DNA of 64,000 nt from Angiostrongylus vasorum (GCA_018806985.1 JADANN010000465.1:186001-250000), one strand, 5' to 3'. Shown: positions 1 to 12,244, counted from the stretch's first letter. Notes: generated from the sequence alone by a model not told the origin. Program-made: numbers and translations.

Positions 1-37
1 CATAGCACTAGAATGGCCAAATTGTAACCAATTCCGC

Positions 38-3000
38 CTATTCACGTGCGAAGTACGTATCCTGGTATGATCCACGATGTCCACCACCTCGCCCTCCCCG
101 ATAACCACTTCCAATACCGCTAAAACATAGAGCGCCACTTATGTCGTGTGTAATGTGCACAAATGGTTTACGGTATACGAACAGAAGAAGTCTAAAGTCT
201 TAATGTCATTTAGAACATTAACACTGGCATCATTGCGTACGCATAAGCATGTTGCCTACGCGTCTCTGTTCAATCAGACTGATTCTGATCGAGATACTGT
301 AAACCAAATGGTACTTTGGCAGTACAATTCAGTACCAGAGTAAAATGTGCTCGTCTGTTCTAAATAAGTAGAAATGACTAAAACAGAGAACTAATAAATA
401 CACAACAAATAAAAAAATCTAAATGTATTGTGGATTTCTTTGTTATAAGTGTGAATAACGTGTTTGTTGTAATGTCATGCTTTAGTGTACTGTCACATGT
501 CGTTGTTGTACTGTTTTGTCACATCGTAACCTCCACATGTGAAAGTCAAAAGAAAAATCTTTTATCAAAGCAGAAAATCACAACAAACCGAAATCTTAGG
601 TTATGGAAACGCATGAGTAGTCTAACAAACCGTCTACTTCCCCGAGGACCGCCTCGGAACCCTCTTCGTTGAACAAAACCCGACCCAACATCACCTCCGC
701 CAGTATCCTCCGAAGCCGAATCACCTCCGACACGTCGTGAAGGAGTCGCATAGGCTAACTTCACAATGTACGGAGTTTTTCGTCTCTCAAAGTCTTTCTT
801 TTTAAAAGTCGCATACTATCATTTAACCAACTTTTCCAAGAGGGCTCACAACCGGGGTGTGATTAACGAGAGCGAGTGCTTCATTTGCTGATTCAATTGT
901 CTCCATTTCCACAGTACCAGAGGACGATCTTTCACTTCGTCCAACAAATACTGTGACAGACTTGGGTTCCGGAGCATTTCTTTCCGAAAATAGCTGTAAA
1001 CAAGGGAAGCAAGTTAATCCTTACATACGAAATGATTGATGATTGTTCTGCCAACAGTAAAAGCCAACCTGTCTGACTTTATCTTCGTCCATATTGACAG
1101 GAGCGTTATACCAGTGCAGTATCTTTGTCGGATAAATAAGTCGGTTGCGTGCAGCTGCATCTGGTGTTGAGAAACGCTGAAGTGCAGACATAGAGTAGTC
1201 TCGGAACGAAGGAGATCCATCAGGAAGACTAAATGGTTCATGTACATCTCTAACACTATTCTGGATACTAGGTTTCATTTGCAAAGTTAAACCAAACAAC
1301 GTTATTCCTTGAAGATACTTCAAGACATTGGTAACCTAAAATCCGAATTGAAAAGGTAAGGTCTGCAAATTTCTGCCATCTGCAACATACCGCCATTGGT
1401 GTCCCAAGTTCAGCCATAACGGTGTCCCTTTTTGTTGCCATGAAGCGAATCTATATTCAGAGATAATATGATGCAAGAAGAGCAACAACTAAAAGAGTGT
1501 ACAGCAAACACGCGCAACATACTCTAAGAACGTTTCCATATTGACATAACAAATTGAACAGCATCTCACAATTCAGCTTCTCCTGATCAATGCCGTAAAT
1601 CATTACTACGCAGCCCGAGCCACCAACTGGAGGATAATGCTGAGGTGTGTCATAGTCTCCATAGTCGCCACGATAATCAGGTGGAAGTCTTCGACCTATA
1701 ATGGAAAATTATAACATTAACTTCATACCAATAAAAACATCTGACTAGTCCACACAACCAACGTGAAGGAAAACTGCCACGAGACGGTCCACCATAGCTA
1801 TCATAACCACGTCCGGCCTATAACAGTTCATATAACGTTGCTTAAATCACAACATCAACGAAACCTGAGATTACTGCTGTGATCAGGACGAATTACAACC
1901 ACTAGACATCCAAAAAGGAAGTAACGCACAAATGAACCACGAAAAGCATAAGGATCATCTGCATAGCCGTTGTTCTCTTCCATTTTCAGATAACCCGATT
2001 TTCCACCATAGTATGGAACTGCTCCACCAGGAGGTGCTGAATATTTTACACCACATATCTTGTGACATTGAGAAATTCTTTGGCTTCTATTGACCCATGA
2101 CCAGGTGGATCTAACGTAATCGCAACAGTGCCGGTTTTCGAACTGTCGACAATTGTTCGATAACTACAACTGTTCGAAATTGGATGTGACCGATTTGTAG
2201 AACAAAGTTTCCTTTATTATTTTAAGAGTACTGTTAACGAAGATCCACACATCCTAAGATTATCATTTAAAATAACGATCTCAAAAAACCAAAACTTGTT
2301 TGTTAAAAGTTGAAATACATTATAATACTCAAGCATATTTGTAGTCAAACCAACGCAAATAGACGTGGATTTTGTACCAAACACTCTTTTGAAGTTATAC
2401 TTTAGTGAACCACTACAGATTTACTGTGACTAAATCTAAAAGAAAACTTTTTACCTCCTCCGGGTAGAAGCGTTTTCCGCTGCGTCCTGTGTTCACCAGC
2501 CGCGTCGCCCTTCCCACCTGAAAGCTTAAATCTGCGTTTTCGCAAACTGATAAGTGCAGAACTACACAGCACAGTAGCGAGATTCGCATCAAACGTCCTT
2601 AGATCTGGTTAAAAACAAGCTTTTGCAGACGACTAACCATAAATATGATTTCTTGTACAGCAATTTACTCCACGCGCATTCTGCACCATATTCATTTTCA
2701 AACCTTCGTTTAACAAACCATTCTCACCCTCAACGGCATACAGAGCAGTAACTACTAGTCTTAGAAAAGCTAGTGGAAGTAATAAGACTGAAATAATTCT
2801 CAAGTAAAGATGCGTGAAGCGCAGACAGTAGTGAGAGTTCTCCTACAATATATATGAGTTTGACGCCACGCACCAACCTCACCAAGTTTTTCATCCCTTC
2901 AATCCAGGATCGGCAAATTGGTACCAAACTTGTCTGCGAGGATAGCAGAACTGGATCGATACATCGGTAGCCTAACGCGATGAATCGTATAGGTCAGATA

Positions 3001-6000
3001 TGCATTCAAACATCTCTAACGATGCTTGATGAAGTCGAATAAATGGCGCAATCCTTAGAGATTGATCAACGTAGAAAGCTTTTTCCTTTATTTCTGAGAT
3101 AAAAAGACCAGTAGAGTGATCCAAATGCTGACGATGCTCGAATATTACTTGCGATTCCGAGCTATTTTTCAAATGATCACAGAAAATAAGTCAACAAATG
3201 TTACATGCCAGGTTGCGATGAGTGAAAAATGTTTCTAACCATACGCTCCCTGGTTAGAAGCCATTGACCACAGAAAAATCACCGTTTCACAGAAAATCAT
3301 AAAAGCAATCGTACAGAAAATAGCTTGTCATTAGAAAATCACCAAGACCACAAAACTAAACACTAATGTTTATACCTTCGGACAACGTGTAGTCCCACTG
3401 ATCCGAGTCCTGACGAGTGACCTTCACATAGTCTGGCTAGAAATCAACCAGATCAGATAACACAGCAGAAAATTAATTGGAGAAATTCACAAATATATAG
3501 GTTCCTTTCGTTTGGTTTGATGTTTATATCATTGGCCATATCCATTACTCATCTTTTATAACATTTCTGAACAGTATTTCTAGTACCTAGCTGAATGATA
3601 GTGGTAAAACACAACAGACAGCTCCTTGCTTCACTGATAAGCTAACACGGGCTTGTTACTAAATATTTATTCGGCTAACGATTCGACGTCTTCATCATCA
3701 GAGCCACTTTATCGTCGCACCGAGTCGAATCTTCTCCACTCACCATCGTTCAAATGAGGCAACCCCACCTGGCGATGCTTTTTTATACAGTACGGTTGTT
3801 TTTGATAGTGATTATCCGATGATAATATGTTTTCCAATGAACAATCCATCCTGCAGTAGTCGGTATTCGATAAGCTTGCACGCAACGAAGTAATACAATT
3901 GCAAACCGGCTTCCATTTAACCTCGGTATGAATGCTCAATGTACCGTATATCATTGATGAACTAACAAGAAACTGTTATTAAAAACTTTAGGTGCAACCA
4001 AATTTTATCTATGTGCAAGCTTATCTAGTACCAATTCCTGTAAGATGGATTATTTGTTTAAAAACAAATTATTATCAACAGGTAGTCATATCAACGACAT
4101 CGGTGCTCTACTAAAGAAGATCAAACTTGATACGACGACGAAAACAGCACATCGAGAAGACGAGTGACTATGGACCATCAACTCAAACCACCGAGTCTAA
4201 TGATGAAGAAGACATCGAAACGTTAACCGAATATTTGGTAGATGCTTCTCATACCGGGGTTAAACAAAAGTCGGTTCACAATGGTATAATAGTGTTCTTT
4301 CTTTTCTCTAATGATGAATACTTCCATAATATTGTTAAGCCAACTTGGTTCCGTCTACATTGTCACAATAACCTACTACAACGTCTACGCGACAACAGAA
4401 AAGAAAGTCTTCCATGCCTTTCTTTAGTTCACCGGAAAAATTCTGCTTAGTTAAAGCTTTCGACAATATGTGGTTTTGAACTTCTAGAAAAAATTGCATG
4501 ATGCACTGTGAAGACATTTACGATTCTTTGTTTTCCCACATGAGCATAATTGTGCCATTTTGATTTTGTCTGTTAGTACCATACTCTAATCCTCTACCTA
4601 GGCTTTGCTAGATAACCCGCACCCAGGTATCACAAGTCACTTCACCTTTTGATCAATTCCTGCCTGATCAATCACTAGTCTTTGCTTAATGCTTACTTTG
4701 CTTAGTAATTGCTTAATAATCGAGAGTATCATTTGATAGTTCATTATTTCCTTCATGAGCAAACACGAAGTTGTTGCTCTATTATTTATTCATCCATAAA
4801 AACTGACGTTCCGGCGGATTTCGCCTTCTTCAGAGAAGGTACATTGACTGCAATCTAGTCAGGAATTTGACAAACCTTACCTCTCTATTACCAATTGTTG
4901 ATCATGAGGTTACGTAAACCATTGAAAGAATGACAACCAATCACAAATAGATTGCACAGCCATTTACCTTGTAGATATTCTACCAATTTTCATTGGACCT
5001 TCATGCTACAGCGGCAGTCACTCCAAGCACATTTTTATGATGAAAAGTGAAAAGCATTGTAGTTACTTAAAAATAATCAGTTGACTGATGCGCTTCTAGG
5101 GCACAATAGCAAAATTTAGTATTTTTCGGACCACTATCTTCTCCTTGTAGTATAGCGTTGCACACTATAATATACTCAGTCGCAAACGTCATAAGCCTTT
5201 GATACCAAAGTATATAAAAGTTAAAAGACTCTATAAAGTAAGAATGAAGTCATTAACTGAAAATAACACTAGAAGACTTGAACAGTCACCATATACCTTT
5301 GCAAATTCAACTTTAAGCGTACAACATCCCGAATAGATGTCGGCACCATTGATTGCGTGCTTCACTTTCTTCGCATTTTCAGCATTTTCAAATTCAACAA
5401 GTGCTTGCATCATAGACTTCCTCACTATTGCAATCCTCAACACTTTACTGTGAGGTTCACATATTTGATGAATGACCTGTAAATTCATAAGTAGGTCTAT
5501 GCGTATCGCAAGTAATCGAGGTACAACAAGTAAAAAAGAGGATAAAGCTCTCGGCGTTGACCAATCCCCTGAGGGATGCGCCATGCATTCTCGACTTCAT
5601 TAAGCATCGTCGCTAACTGAATGCATGTCTGGTCTTTACAATGACTCGCGGTGGTCCGCCGATGTATCGAGCCAGTGTTGCCGCCCTCCCAAATGAGTCT
5701 GGTACCAATTTTTCCGACCATGGAGGGAAGGCTCGGTGAGCCTGGGGCGCTGTGATCGATCCCATGCCTATTGCAGGGCACCTTCGATCACTGCGCTACA
5801 CGCCCCGTTGGACAGGAAAAATACGAAATAAAAATACATGTGGGAGAAGTCCTGAACAGAGACTGAACTACTAACATGGACATCAATAGGATATTGTGCG
5901 TTGTATACAGTAATCACCAATACTTTACATGGTGCTTCCGATTCAAACCCCAAGCGCTGAATGTTTTGTGAAGTAGAATAGTTGAATAATGCAGCATCTC

Positions 6001-7386
6001 CAGCAACAAAAATTAAATTGGATGCTGCAAAAGTTACACAGGCTCGAGCGGCTGAAAACAGTGGAGATTAAGAATTAACAACAAAGAATACTAAAAATCT
6101 CCCTACTAGTACTAATGGCTGGTTACTTTCCAGACAGACGTCTTCTCACCTTCGATGTCTTCAAATTCAACTAGTGCCATCTTCTGTGCTGGAATAACAG
6201 TAACGTAGGCAATTAAACCAAACGTTCCGAGCGCTTCTATCAAATCAGCTTCAGTGGCCTAAAAATCATAACCCGATCAAAGTAAATCCTAGGGGGAACC
6301 TTTAAAGTTATAAGGAACAAGGATAGGTTCTTGGTTACCTATCGCTTTACAAGAATTGCGTTATGGCTCTTGTAAATCTCTCAACCTATACACACTGAAT
6401 CCTATGAAGACAAGTCTGACTTAAATTCAGTAATAAAAACTCGGCATTGATAAGAGGATACAATATAAACAATGGATCGTTTCACACAGCCCTCCCTTAT
6501 CGATTACAAATCATTCCGCAACTACTAGAGAATATTCCTATTATACTGAGATAAAAGCATCCAAAGAATCTGATCGCTTTATGATTGTAAAATAGTAGCG
6601 AGGAATTACTTTTACTTCTAAAATGACTAACATTTCTTAGGAAATGCAAACTAAAATGCTTAACTTAAAGATTGCTATACACTGTAGAATTTAAAACAAT
6701 GTTTAAAACGCATTTCAACGAAGGAAAACACTCCCATCTTTATTGCTTGTGCTTTTACAACACAGCTCCTCATTTAGGTTAAAATTATACATATGTCAAT
6801 GAAAATAAATCGGTATCGATCGACAAAAAGGACAAAGCTGTCGGCGTTGATCTATACCTGAGTGATGCGCCATGCATTCGCCCTCATTATGCATCGTTGG
6901 AGACGACTGAATGCATATCTAACCTTTATAATGATTCGCGGTGGCCTACCGATGTATCGAGCCGCTGCTGCTTTCTTCCTAAACAAGTGTGGTCCCAATT
7001 TGCCTACCCCGGAGGGATCGAAGGCTTGGTGAGCCTGGGAAGCGGGAATCGATCCCATGTGGAATGCATGGCGCCTCTGACCATTGCTCTACACATTCTC
7101 CTAAGAAAACTCAGGAACCAAGTTACGGAAACACTAAAAGTAGGTCAAATTAAGCTGGAATTTAAATGCGCTAGCCCGTCTCCTGGTCAGAAATCCTTTT
7201 AAAAGCACATCCATTTGCAATCACGAAACGATACGAAGTTGAAAATCATACCGTCTAGGCTTCTTAGACAATTTGTTCTTTGCTAGAAACAAACCCACTT
7301 TTTGGATTCAGATTACGAACATGCACTACCAGCGACGGTTCTGGATTTGTTGGATCAGCCAGTTCATCACGACGAAATCTTTTCAT
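38..7386 (-). CDS. HNRNPL: hnRNP L-like RNA-binding splicing regulator, 14 exons
   Basis: Nuclear RNA-binding protein of the hnRNP L/PTB family, expected to bind CA-rich pre-mRNA and steer alternative splicing. Exons (high to low): 7386-7291, 6258-6150, 6051-5876, 5476-5297, 3436-3376, 2517-2455, 2036-1930, 1817-1763, 1695-1523, 1450-1391, 1335-1069, 993-850, 785-631, 119-38. Phases agree throughout, giving about 575 residues, near the family's usual size. RRM1 starts VVHVRNL; RRM2 holds NGADIYSGCCTLKVEFAK, nearly invariant in hnRNP L; QWDYT follows; RRM3 starts GSGCVVMIYGIDQEKLNCEM; the RRM3-4 linker has RFSTPDAAARNR; RRM4 has GRSERSSSG and PYIVKLAYATP. The last two exons give an RGG-rich tail ending in ARE. 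The exon 1 donor is uncertain: GTTTCT at 7290 keeps frame, while GTGGGT at 7298 does not. Start ATG 7386 is the first that fits. Introns carry S1 copies and hammerhead-like repeats. Confidence 0.93.
2880..3085 (+). repeat. S1 SINE, head degraded
   Basis: Has the GGATCGGCAAATTGGTACC body, ACATCGGTAGCC and the GATTGATCAACG end; box A region is mutated. Lies in hnRNP L intron 5. Confidence 0.7.
3640..3960 (-). repeat. Hammerhead-family repeat, copy in hnRNP L intron
   Basis: Includes the core at 3672-3707, AAGCCCGTGTTAGCTTATCA at one side, and CCGACTACTGCAGGATGGAT, shared with 32840-32875, at the other. Confidence 0.6.
3672..3707 (-). ncRNA. Hammerhead-like core, second subtype
   Basis: Minus strand: TGGCT|CTGATGA|TGAAGACGTC|GAAT|CGTT|AGCCG. 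The catalytic box CTGATGA is canonical, stem I (GGCT/AGCC) is fully paired, but GAAA is mutated to GAAT and stem II is weak. The same bases can be read as codons for a DDEDVES-like tail with a TAA stop. Lies in hnRNP L intron 4-5 region. Confidence 0.35.
4085..4265 (+). repeat. Hammerhead-family repeat, copy
   Basis: GACTATGGACCATCAACTC and GAAGACATCGAAACGTTAAC are shared with 32750-32800 and 49230. The box CTAATGA replaces CTGATGA. Confidence 0.58.
4795..4860 (-). repeat. Hammerhead-family fragment
   Basis: Minus strand: CTCTGAAGAAGGCGAAATCC GCCGGAACGTCAG; stem II GGCG/CGCC is intact but GAAA reads GGAA. Confidence 0.55.
5525..5810 (-). repeat. S1 SINE copy
   Basis: Inverted full-length copy in hnRNP L intron 3: CTCGGCGTTGACCAATCCCC at the left, CACTGCGCTACACGCCCC (inverted box A) at the right. 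Confidence 0.75.
6830..7105 (-). repeat. S1 SINE copy
   Basis: Inverted copy in hnRNP L intron 1; box B reads GGGAATCGATCCC, and the GATGTATCGAGCC and CCCCGGAGGGATCG blocks are kept. Confidence 0.75.
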
Positions 7387-7982
7387 TGGTGGTGCGCTTA
7401 AAATAACTCATTAGTTCTAGCGTGCTGGCCCAATTAAAGGTATACGCAATAAAATTGTAAACAGAAGGTTCTGTTAACTGGTCTGTTGTCAGTTGATTGC
7501 TCACCTCTCTCTGCTCATTGTCTGACTTGCGATTTCTCTCAGGCGCCTTAAGTACCACGTACTCAAAGAAAATTAGAGAAAGCTGGACAGAAAACGGGAG
7601 CGGAATTTCTATGGAAAACACTTGCCCATGAAAAAGTGACCGAAACCGAGTAAAGGGATGGAATATGCGAACGATACGTAGACGGTTCAAATACGAACGC
7701 TAGGCAATACGGAAGCGAAAATTGGCAAGCTTCTTTTTAAAGGACGGACCAGAAACTTGTAATGGAGCAGATTAGTCGGATACCTAGCCATTCTGTACTT
7801 TATGCACATTGAATTATTTACTTTGTACTAGAATTATTAAGGGTACGGATTATTAAGGACTAGGACTATTACTAAGGATATTTACTTAGCGCATTCATGG
7901 TGTCTTTCGCACTTTAATATTGCAGACGTTTGCTCGGCATTCTTTGTTCGTTTACATTTTACTGCCGTTTTAGTTTCGTAAA
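7387..7982. promoter_or_regulatory. Divergent intergenic region between hnRNP L and PEX3
   Basis: About 600 bp separates the two start codons, which face away from each other, so the region probably holds both promoters. A TTTTAG at 7968-7973, ten bases before the PEX3 ATG, is a plausible splice or trans-splice acceptor. A minus-strand open frame at 7367-7690 has no recognisable domain and is not called. No TATA box or other defined element was identified. Confidence 0.4.
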
Positions 7983-10900
7983 ATGTCAACTGTGTGGGAG
8001 GTTATCAAGAGAAATAAAGGCAAGGTCATCGCTGGAGGTATTATTGTCAGTGGTATTGCTGCTTATATTTTGCAAATAAAGGAACAACACCAGCATGGAA
8101 CGAAGGTGTCGGATGTTTGCAGTCAAGACGCTATGAAAGTGCAGGTCTCTCGAGATATCAGCATTGGAAACGTAGCTGATCAATCCTTATTAACGAAGAA
8201 GGCTTGCCAATTCCACATGGTTGTGTAAGTAGTCTTGACATACTGGGTTATAACCCAGGGTTATACTAGGTTACGCTGAGATTTTTCGTCAGAACAGAGT
8301 TCTTGTTCTCTTATAACCTAGGTTATAACCCACTATCTCAACACTACTTACACAACCATGTGGGATTGGCAAGAATCCTTATTAAGTTCTAATTAGCCCT
8401 TCTAATTTAATTCACTGTCTTCATCTGTTCTTAATTCCTTAAAAGTATCCGTTGACTATTTTGTTAATATGAGGCTATGTATGGTTCATTCATAGTAATT
8501 TATGTGCGAAATTTCCTTAACGCTATAGGAGTTTGTCCTAAGCTACATAACTGACTACAAAAGTGTTTGTTTTAAAACTAAACTTGGGTGTAACTTTTAT
8601 CTACTGCCTATAATTTTTCTTTCGCTGACAGAGTGTTGTGTGAAATACAACCGCAGTGATGATGAGATATTTGCAAAACTCGAACCACAGGCCAAGTCAA
8701 ACCACGATTAGCATTTCCGGGGACTCACATGTTACCCACTCTACCACAGAACCTCGTCCTGCCTTTCTCTCAGCCAGTCTCTTTACACTGAAAAAGGTAT
8801 ACGTTGTGGTTTAAACTTCTGTCTCAAATTAACTTGGTTCATTGCCGAATCGTGGTCCCCAGGCAAATCCCTTTGACGGAAGTTAGCTGATGGTACCGAT
8901 AGATAGAAAACTGGCTGAGAAAAAGGCAGGCCAAGGGCCTTAGTGGTGCAGTGAGTAACACGTGATCCCCTGGAAAGGGTAATCGCAGTTCAATCTGGCC
9001 TCGGGTCCAAGTTCTGCAAATATCTCAGCGTCACTGTATTTTACATAAATCTAGGTAGTTTAACTTCGACAGTAGTGTTCAATGATGACGTTTCTCGTAT
9101 TTCTAGATATTCTAGGCTAGACGTCACTATGTCTTCGACACTAACCATCGTGCATGTGATCAATCAATTACCGACATTGTTCCGAATATAGAAACTTTGG
9201 TTCAGGCAAGTTAGTCTAGATGGCCACTTTTCTTCGTCAAAAAATCCATTTTCCTCAATGTAGAGCATGACCTTTTCAGCGTAGATTCGACGTTGAAACA
9301 CTTATACACAGACTGAAAGAGAATCCGAATTTGCCATTTGAAGAAAAGGTACAAATATGGAATAGAGTGAAGGTGATGACGATTTGCCTTTTGATACAAC
9401 ACTGTTACAATTCAGTGTTTATCATGTCAATGATGCTAAGGTATTTGTAAAACTCCGACCGCAGGTGTCTGCGGTGGGGAACGAACGCGCTATTGTCCTT
9501 TCTGGGGAGTAACGCGTTCATCAATCCCGCGGACGGGTAATAGAACTAGCCGAGAGACAGGCGAAACGAAGAACCCGCATGGTGTATTGGTGAGCAAGTT
9601 ACTTTCCGGAAAGGACAATAGCGCGTTCGTTCCCCACCGCAGACATCTGAGGTCCGGAGTTTTGCAAATATCTCAGCATCATTGAAGTTATATTTTGCAG
9701 TATAACCTGCCATTTAGAAGAGTAGGCAGTAGACAATAAGTTAAAATCAGTGTTTATCGATTGACTTTTAGGTACTCAGCATAGCTCGGATTATTGGTAT
9801 AGCGTATTCGTATTCTTTGCTGATCTTAGCGCTCAAGACTCAGATTTCAATCTTAGCAGCAGATGTGTGTTCGCAGTTCGAAGAGCCTCAGTCACAATCC
9901 TGGTACTGTCGAATTGTTTATGTCCTTTTTTTGAAACAAGTTATTTTTTTGAAACAAAGCGTTTTTTGCAGGTTAAGCACAGCTAAGTTTCATATGGCGA
10001 ACTATTTTGGCTTGCATTCTGTGCCAAGTTCAACACCATCGGTTGATACAAGCAGTATTGCTGCGAACAGAAAAGTTTTTATGGAATGTATCCAGTATTT
10101 CACGGTGACTGGTGGGCAGTTTTCTTTAGTGTCCAGAGGTTTATAAATGCTTAACAGCTCCTATAGTAAATAACTCATTATAAAGTACTAGTTGTAAGCA
10201 GTATTCTGCTGGATTCATGGTTGACTTATGGATCTGTTCACTGAACGTCTGTACTTTACCCCTGAAGAACTTCGAGGTACCCAAAAATTCTTTACCTAGG
10301 AGTTACGAAGTTGTTGGATGTGGTTGAAGATGTCTGCAAGCAAATTTGTTCGACGGTAGCATTGACGGATCATGTCAACAAGGACAAGATGCGCGATGTT
10401 CTGAATCTAGGAGATCGACAGTTATCGATGCTGGATTCTACGTTCTATTCTGGACTGGTTGCTCCGCTCACTGATGCAGATGTATTCTTCTTTTCATTTT
10501 TCCCTCATGTATATTCCCATACTCCATATTCCCATACTCCATCTTCTTTTTCAGAGGAATTCTCAAGATGGTGTCATGAAACTTCTCACTGGTTTAGTGA
10601 AGTCCATAGAATCGAAAAAATTTCGTGAAACATTATCAAGTCTGATAGACTTCTATCTCACTGCAGCGGTCCATGTAAGTGTGGCTCCAACTTTTATCTA
10701 CGATCTTTCTTTTTTTTTCATGGACGGTTATAATGTGAAATACAATCGCAAGGATACTGAGGTATGAGCAAGACTAAAAACCTCGGACTTCGAACCCGCG
10801 ATTACCCATTCCGAAAGCTCATGTGTTATCCACTTCACTAACCGAAGCCCTCGCTTTGCCTTTCTCTCAGCCACTTTGAAGTTTTTTGTTTTCTTTCAAG

Positions 10901-11820
10901 ATATGGTTTGCGCTACATCACCAATTACGATATCGTATTATTTGTTGTTAACATTGGGCCTTCAACGCTATTCGCCATCAAGAATTTTAATTTAAACCGT
11001 TCTTGGTCTTCAACACATTTGTCATCGTGTTGCTTTTTATTTTGATTGGTCTCGACATGAAGTTATTAAGCATTTGAAGAATTCGCTACGGTTACAGGAC
11101 TTCTCTTTATTAATCTAAGCATGTGTGCATTTTCCTCCCAACAATTGGCCGCCTCATCGTGGCTGGGAGGTGTTCTGGGTGTCGAGTTGCGATGTACTGC
11201 GGGGGGATTCATCCTTCCGGCAAGGTCTCCCAAGCTGAGAAGGGAGTCGGCGTTTCCATCAGGAAGCCCAGCTAAGAGTAAACCAATACCAGGATCCACC
11301 ACCGTCCTGGTATCAAACTAGTTGTTTGGTGGCAAATTTCCCTCTGGTCCACAAGGGTGGCTACTGCCTGTCGTGGTGACGACTTGAGGAAGTGGGCTAG
11401 GCTGAGCTTGGGACTCTAGGGAACCACAATGGCTAAACCAGCAGAACTCCGAAAAAGTGGAAATTATGCTGGAACCGGCGCATCCAGTGAGAACGGGCCA
11501 TCCATGTATCCAAGAAAATAATAACCTGAAAATAACTTTGCTTATAGTAGTTCTTTTTCTAAAGTATGACTGATGACAGATGACTTCTGTTAACAGAAAT
11601 GATTTTGTTGTGAGTAATGTTGTGCATTTCGAACTTCAAGAATCTACGGATTGGATTGCAGAAGATGCCATCTGAACCTGTGGTTTTTGCTAAACTTCTG
11701 TCTTCGTTTCCTGACGTCTTCCACTTTATTTCTTCTCTTGACTTTGATTCGCCACTTCGAAATGGTCTATGTTCTTCGGACGTCCATCAGTATGCAGTGT
11801 TTGTTTTTAAGACAATATGA
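7983..11820 (+). CDS. PEX3: Peroxisomal biogenesis factor 3 (peroxin PEX3 / PRX-3), 8 exons
   Basis: Peroxisomal membrane protein that docks PEX19 and inserts other membrane proteins into the peroxisome. Exons: 7983-8144, 9116-9205, 9280-9372, 9772-9902, 9972-10111, 10300-10481, 10555-10674, 11641-11820; all phases fit and give 365 residues (human PEX3 is 373). The N-terminus MSTVWEVIKRNKGKVIAGG is a basic stretch followed by a membrane anchor (about residues 15-31). Then come ARRHYVFDTNHRACD, aligning with ARRQYHFESNQRTC of human PEX3, EEKVQIWNRVK, LLILALKTQISILAADVCSQ, and KVFMECIQYF. Exon 2 appears to end at a GC donor (CAG|GCAAGT at 9205); this splice is needed to keep the conserved frame. 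Intron 1 holds a palindromic element, introns 2-3 and 3-4 region S2 repeats. The last exon starts after TTCAAG or, alternatively, TTGCAG 18 bases on; a small extra exon before it cannot be excluded. Confidence 0.93.
8194..8373. mobile_element. Palindromic element in PEX3 intron 1
   Basis: Outer arms CTTGCCAATTCCACATGGTT and its near complement AACCATGTGGGATTGGCAAG, inner arms around GGGTTATAACCC. AATCCTTATTAA occurs at both 8182-8193 and 8374-8385, a 12-base duplication consistent with insertion. No coding capacity; a MITE-like foldback element. Confidence 0.7.
8640..9060. repeat. S2 SINE inverted pair in PEX3 intron 1
   Basis: 8640-8795 is an inverted copy (GAGATATTTGCAAAACTCG to CTTTCTCTCAGCCAG) and 8820-9060 a direct copy (TTAACTTGGTTCATTGCC to TTCTGCAAATATCTCAGCG). 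Box A in the direct arm is TAGTGGTGCAGTGAGTAA, box B GCAGTTCAATCTGG. Confidence 0.7.
9430..9700. repeat. S2 SINE inverted pair in PEX3 intron 3
   Basis: Inverted arm 9430-9530 and direct arm 9540-9700 meet in a short spacer. Both hold GGGGAACGAACGCGCTATTG or its complement. Confidence 0.7.
10735..10880 (-). repeat. S2 SINE copy in PEX3 intron 7
   Basis: Inverted: CGCAAGGATACTGAGGTATG, CTTCGAACCCGCGATTACCC (box B), CTTTCTCTCAGCCAC. Confidence 0.65.
11115..11525 (+). mobile_element. R4 short RTE-derived element in PEX3 intron 7
   Basis: About 410 bp starting GGCCGCCTCATCGTGGCTGG, with CAGGATCCACCACCGTCCTG, GACTCTAGGGAACCACAATG, ending GAACGGGCCATCCATGTATC and an A-rich tail. The same head precedes an RTE endonuclease at 51680, so this is probably a non-autonomous derivative mobilised by RTE. 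It creates spurious open frames on both strands. Confidence 0.7.
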
Positions 11821-12244
11821 TCCTTTATGGGAAGATTTATAACACCTACTTAAGTAGAGCATTGTCAGGTTTGTTTTCATGTTAGAAGGATTGGACCTGT
11901 TTTCCTGTTCTCCCTAGTTCTCCAGCCTCTATTTACATTTCGATTTTCACTTGTGCATTCACTTGTCTTTTATATTGTTTTGAAAGTTATATTGGATAAA
12001 TATTTGTTCATTAACACCGCTAGTTCCTTTATTCTGTCGAGGATCCTCGTCATATATTGGGTTTTTACTTAAGAACTTAATAAGTCGTCTTACTTAAGCT
12101 AAGGTCTTATGCCAAATGAACGGCGTCTATTGAGATTTGTTCCTAGCCTTATTCAGTGCACTCCTCAGGCGAGTTGATACTTTTCCGTCTTCCTGTCTAT
12201 ACTTTTTCTTTACTTTCTTATTCTTACCTATTCTTTTTATGGCA

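Noticed and set aside
7367..7690. 107-codon minus frame over hnRNP L exon 1
   Set aside because: Wrong frame relative to the conserved RRM1 start and no domain recognised.
9817..10146. Single 109-codon frame spanning two PEX3 exons
   Set aside because: Reads through the intron at 9903-9971; the spliced model restores the conserved W and phase.
11066..11321. Opposed frames in PEX3 intron 7
   Set aside because: R4 element sequence.
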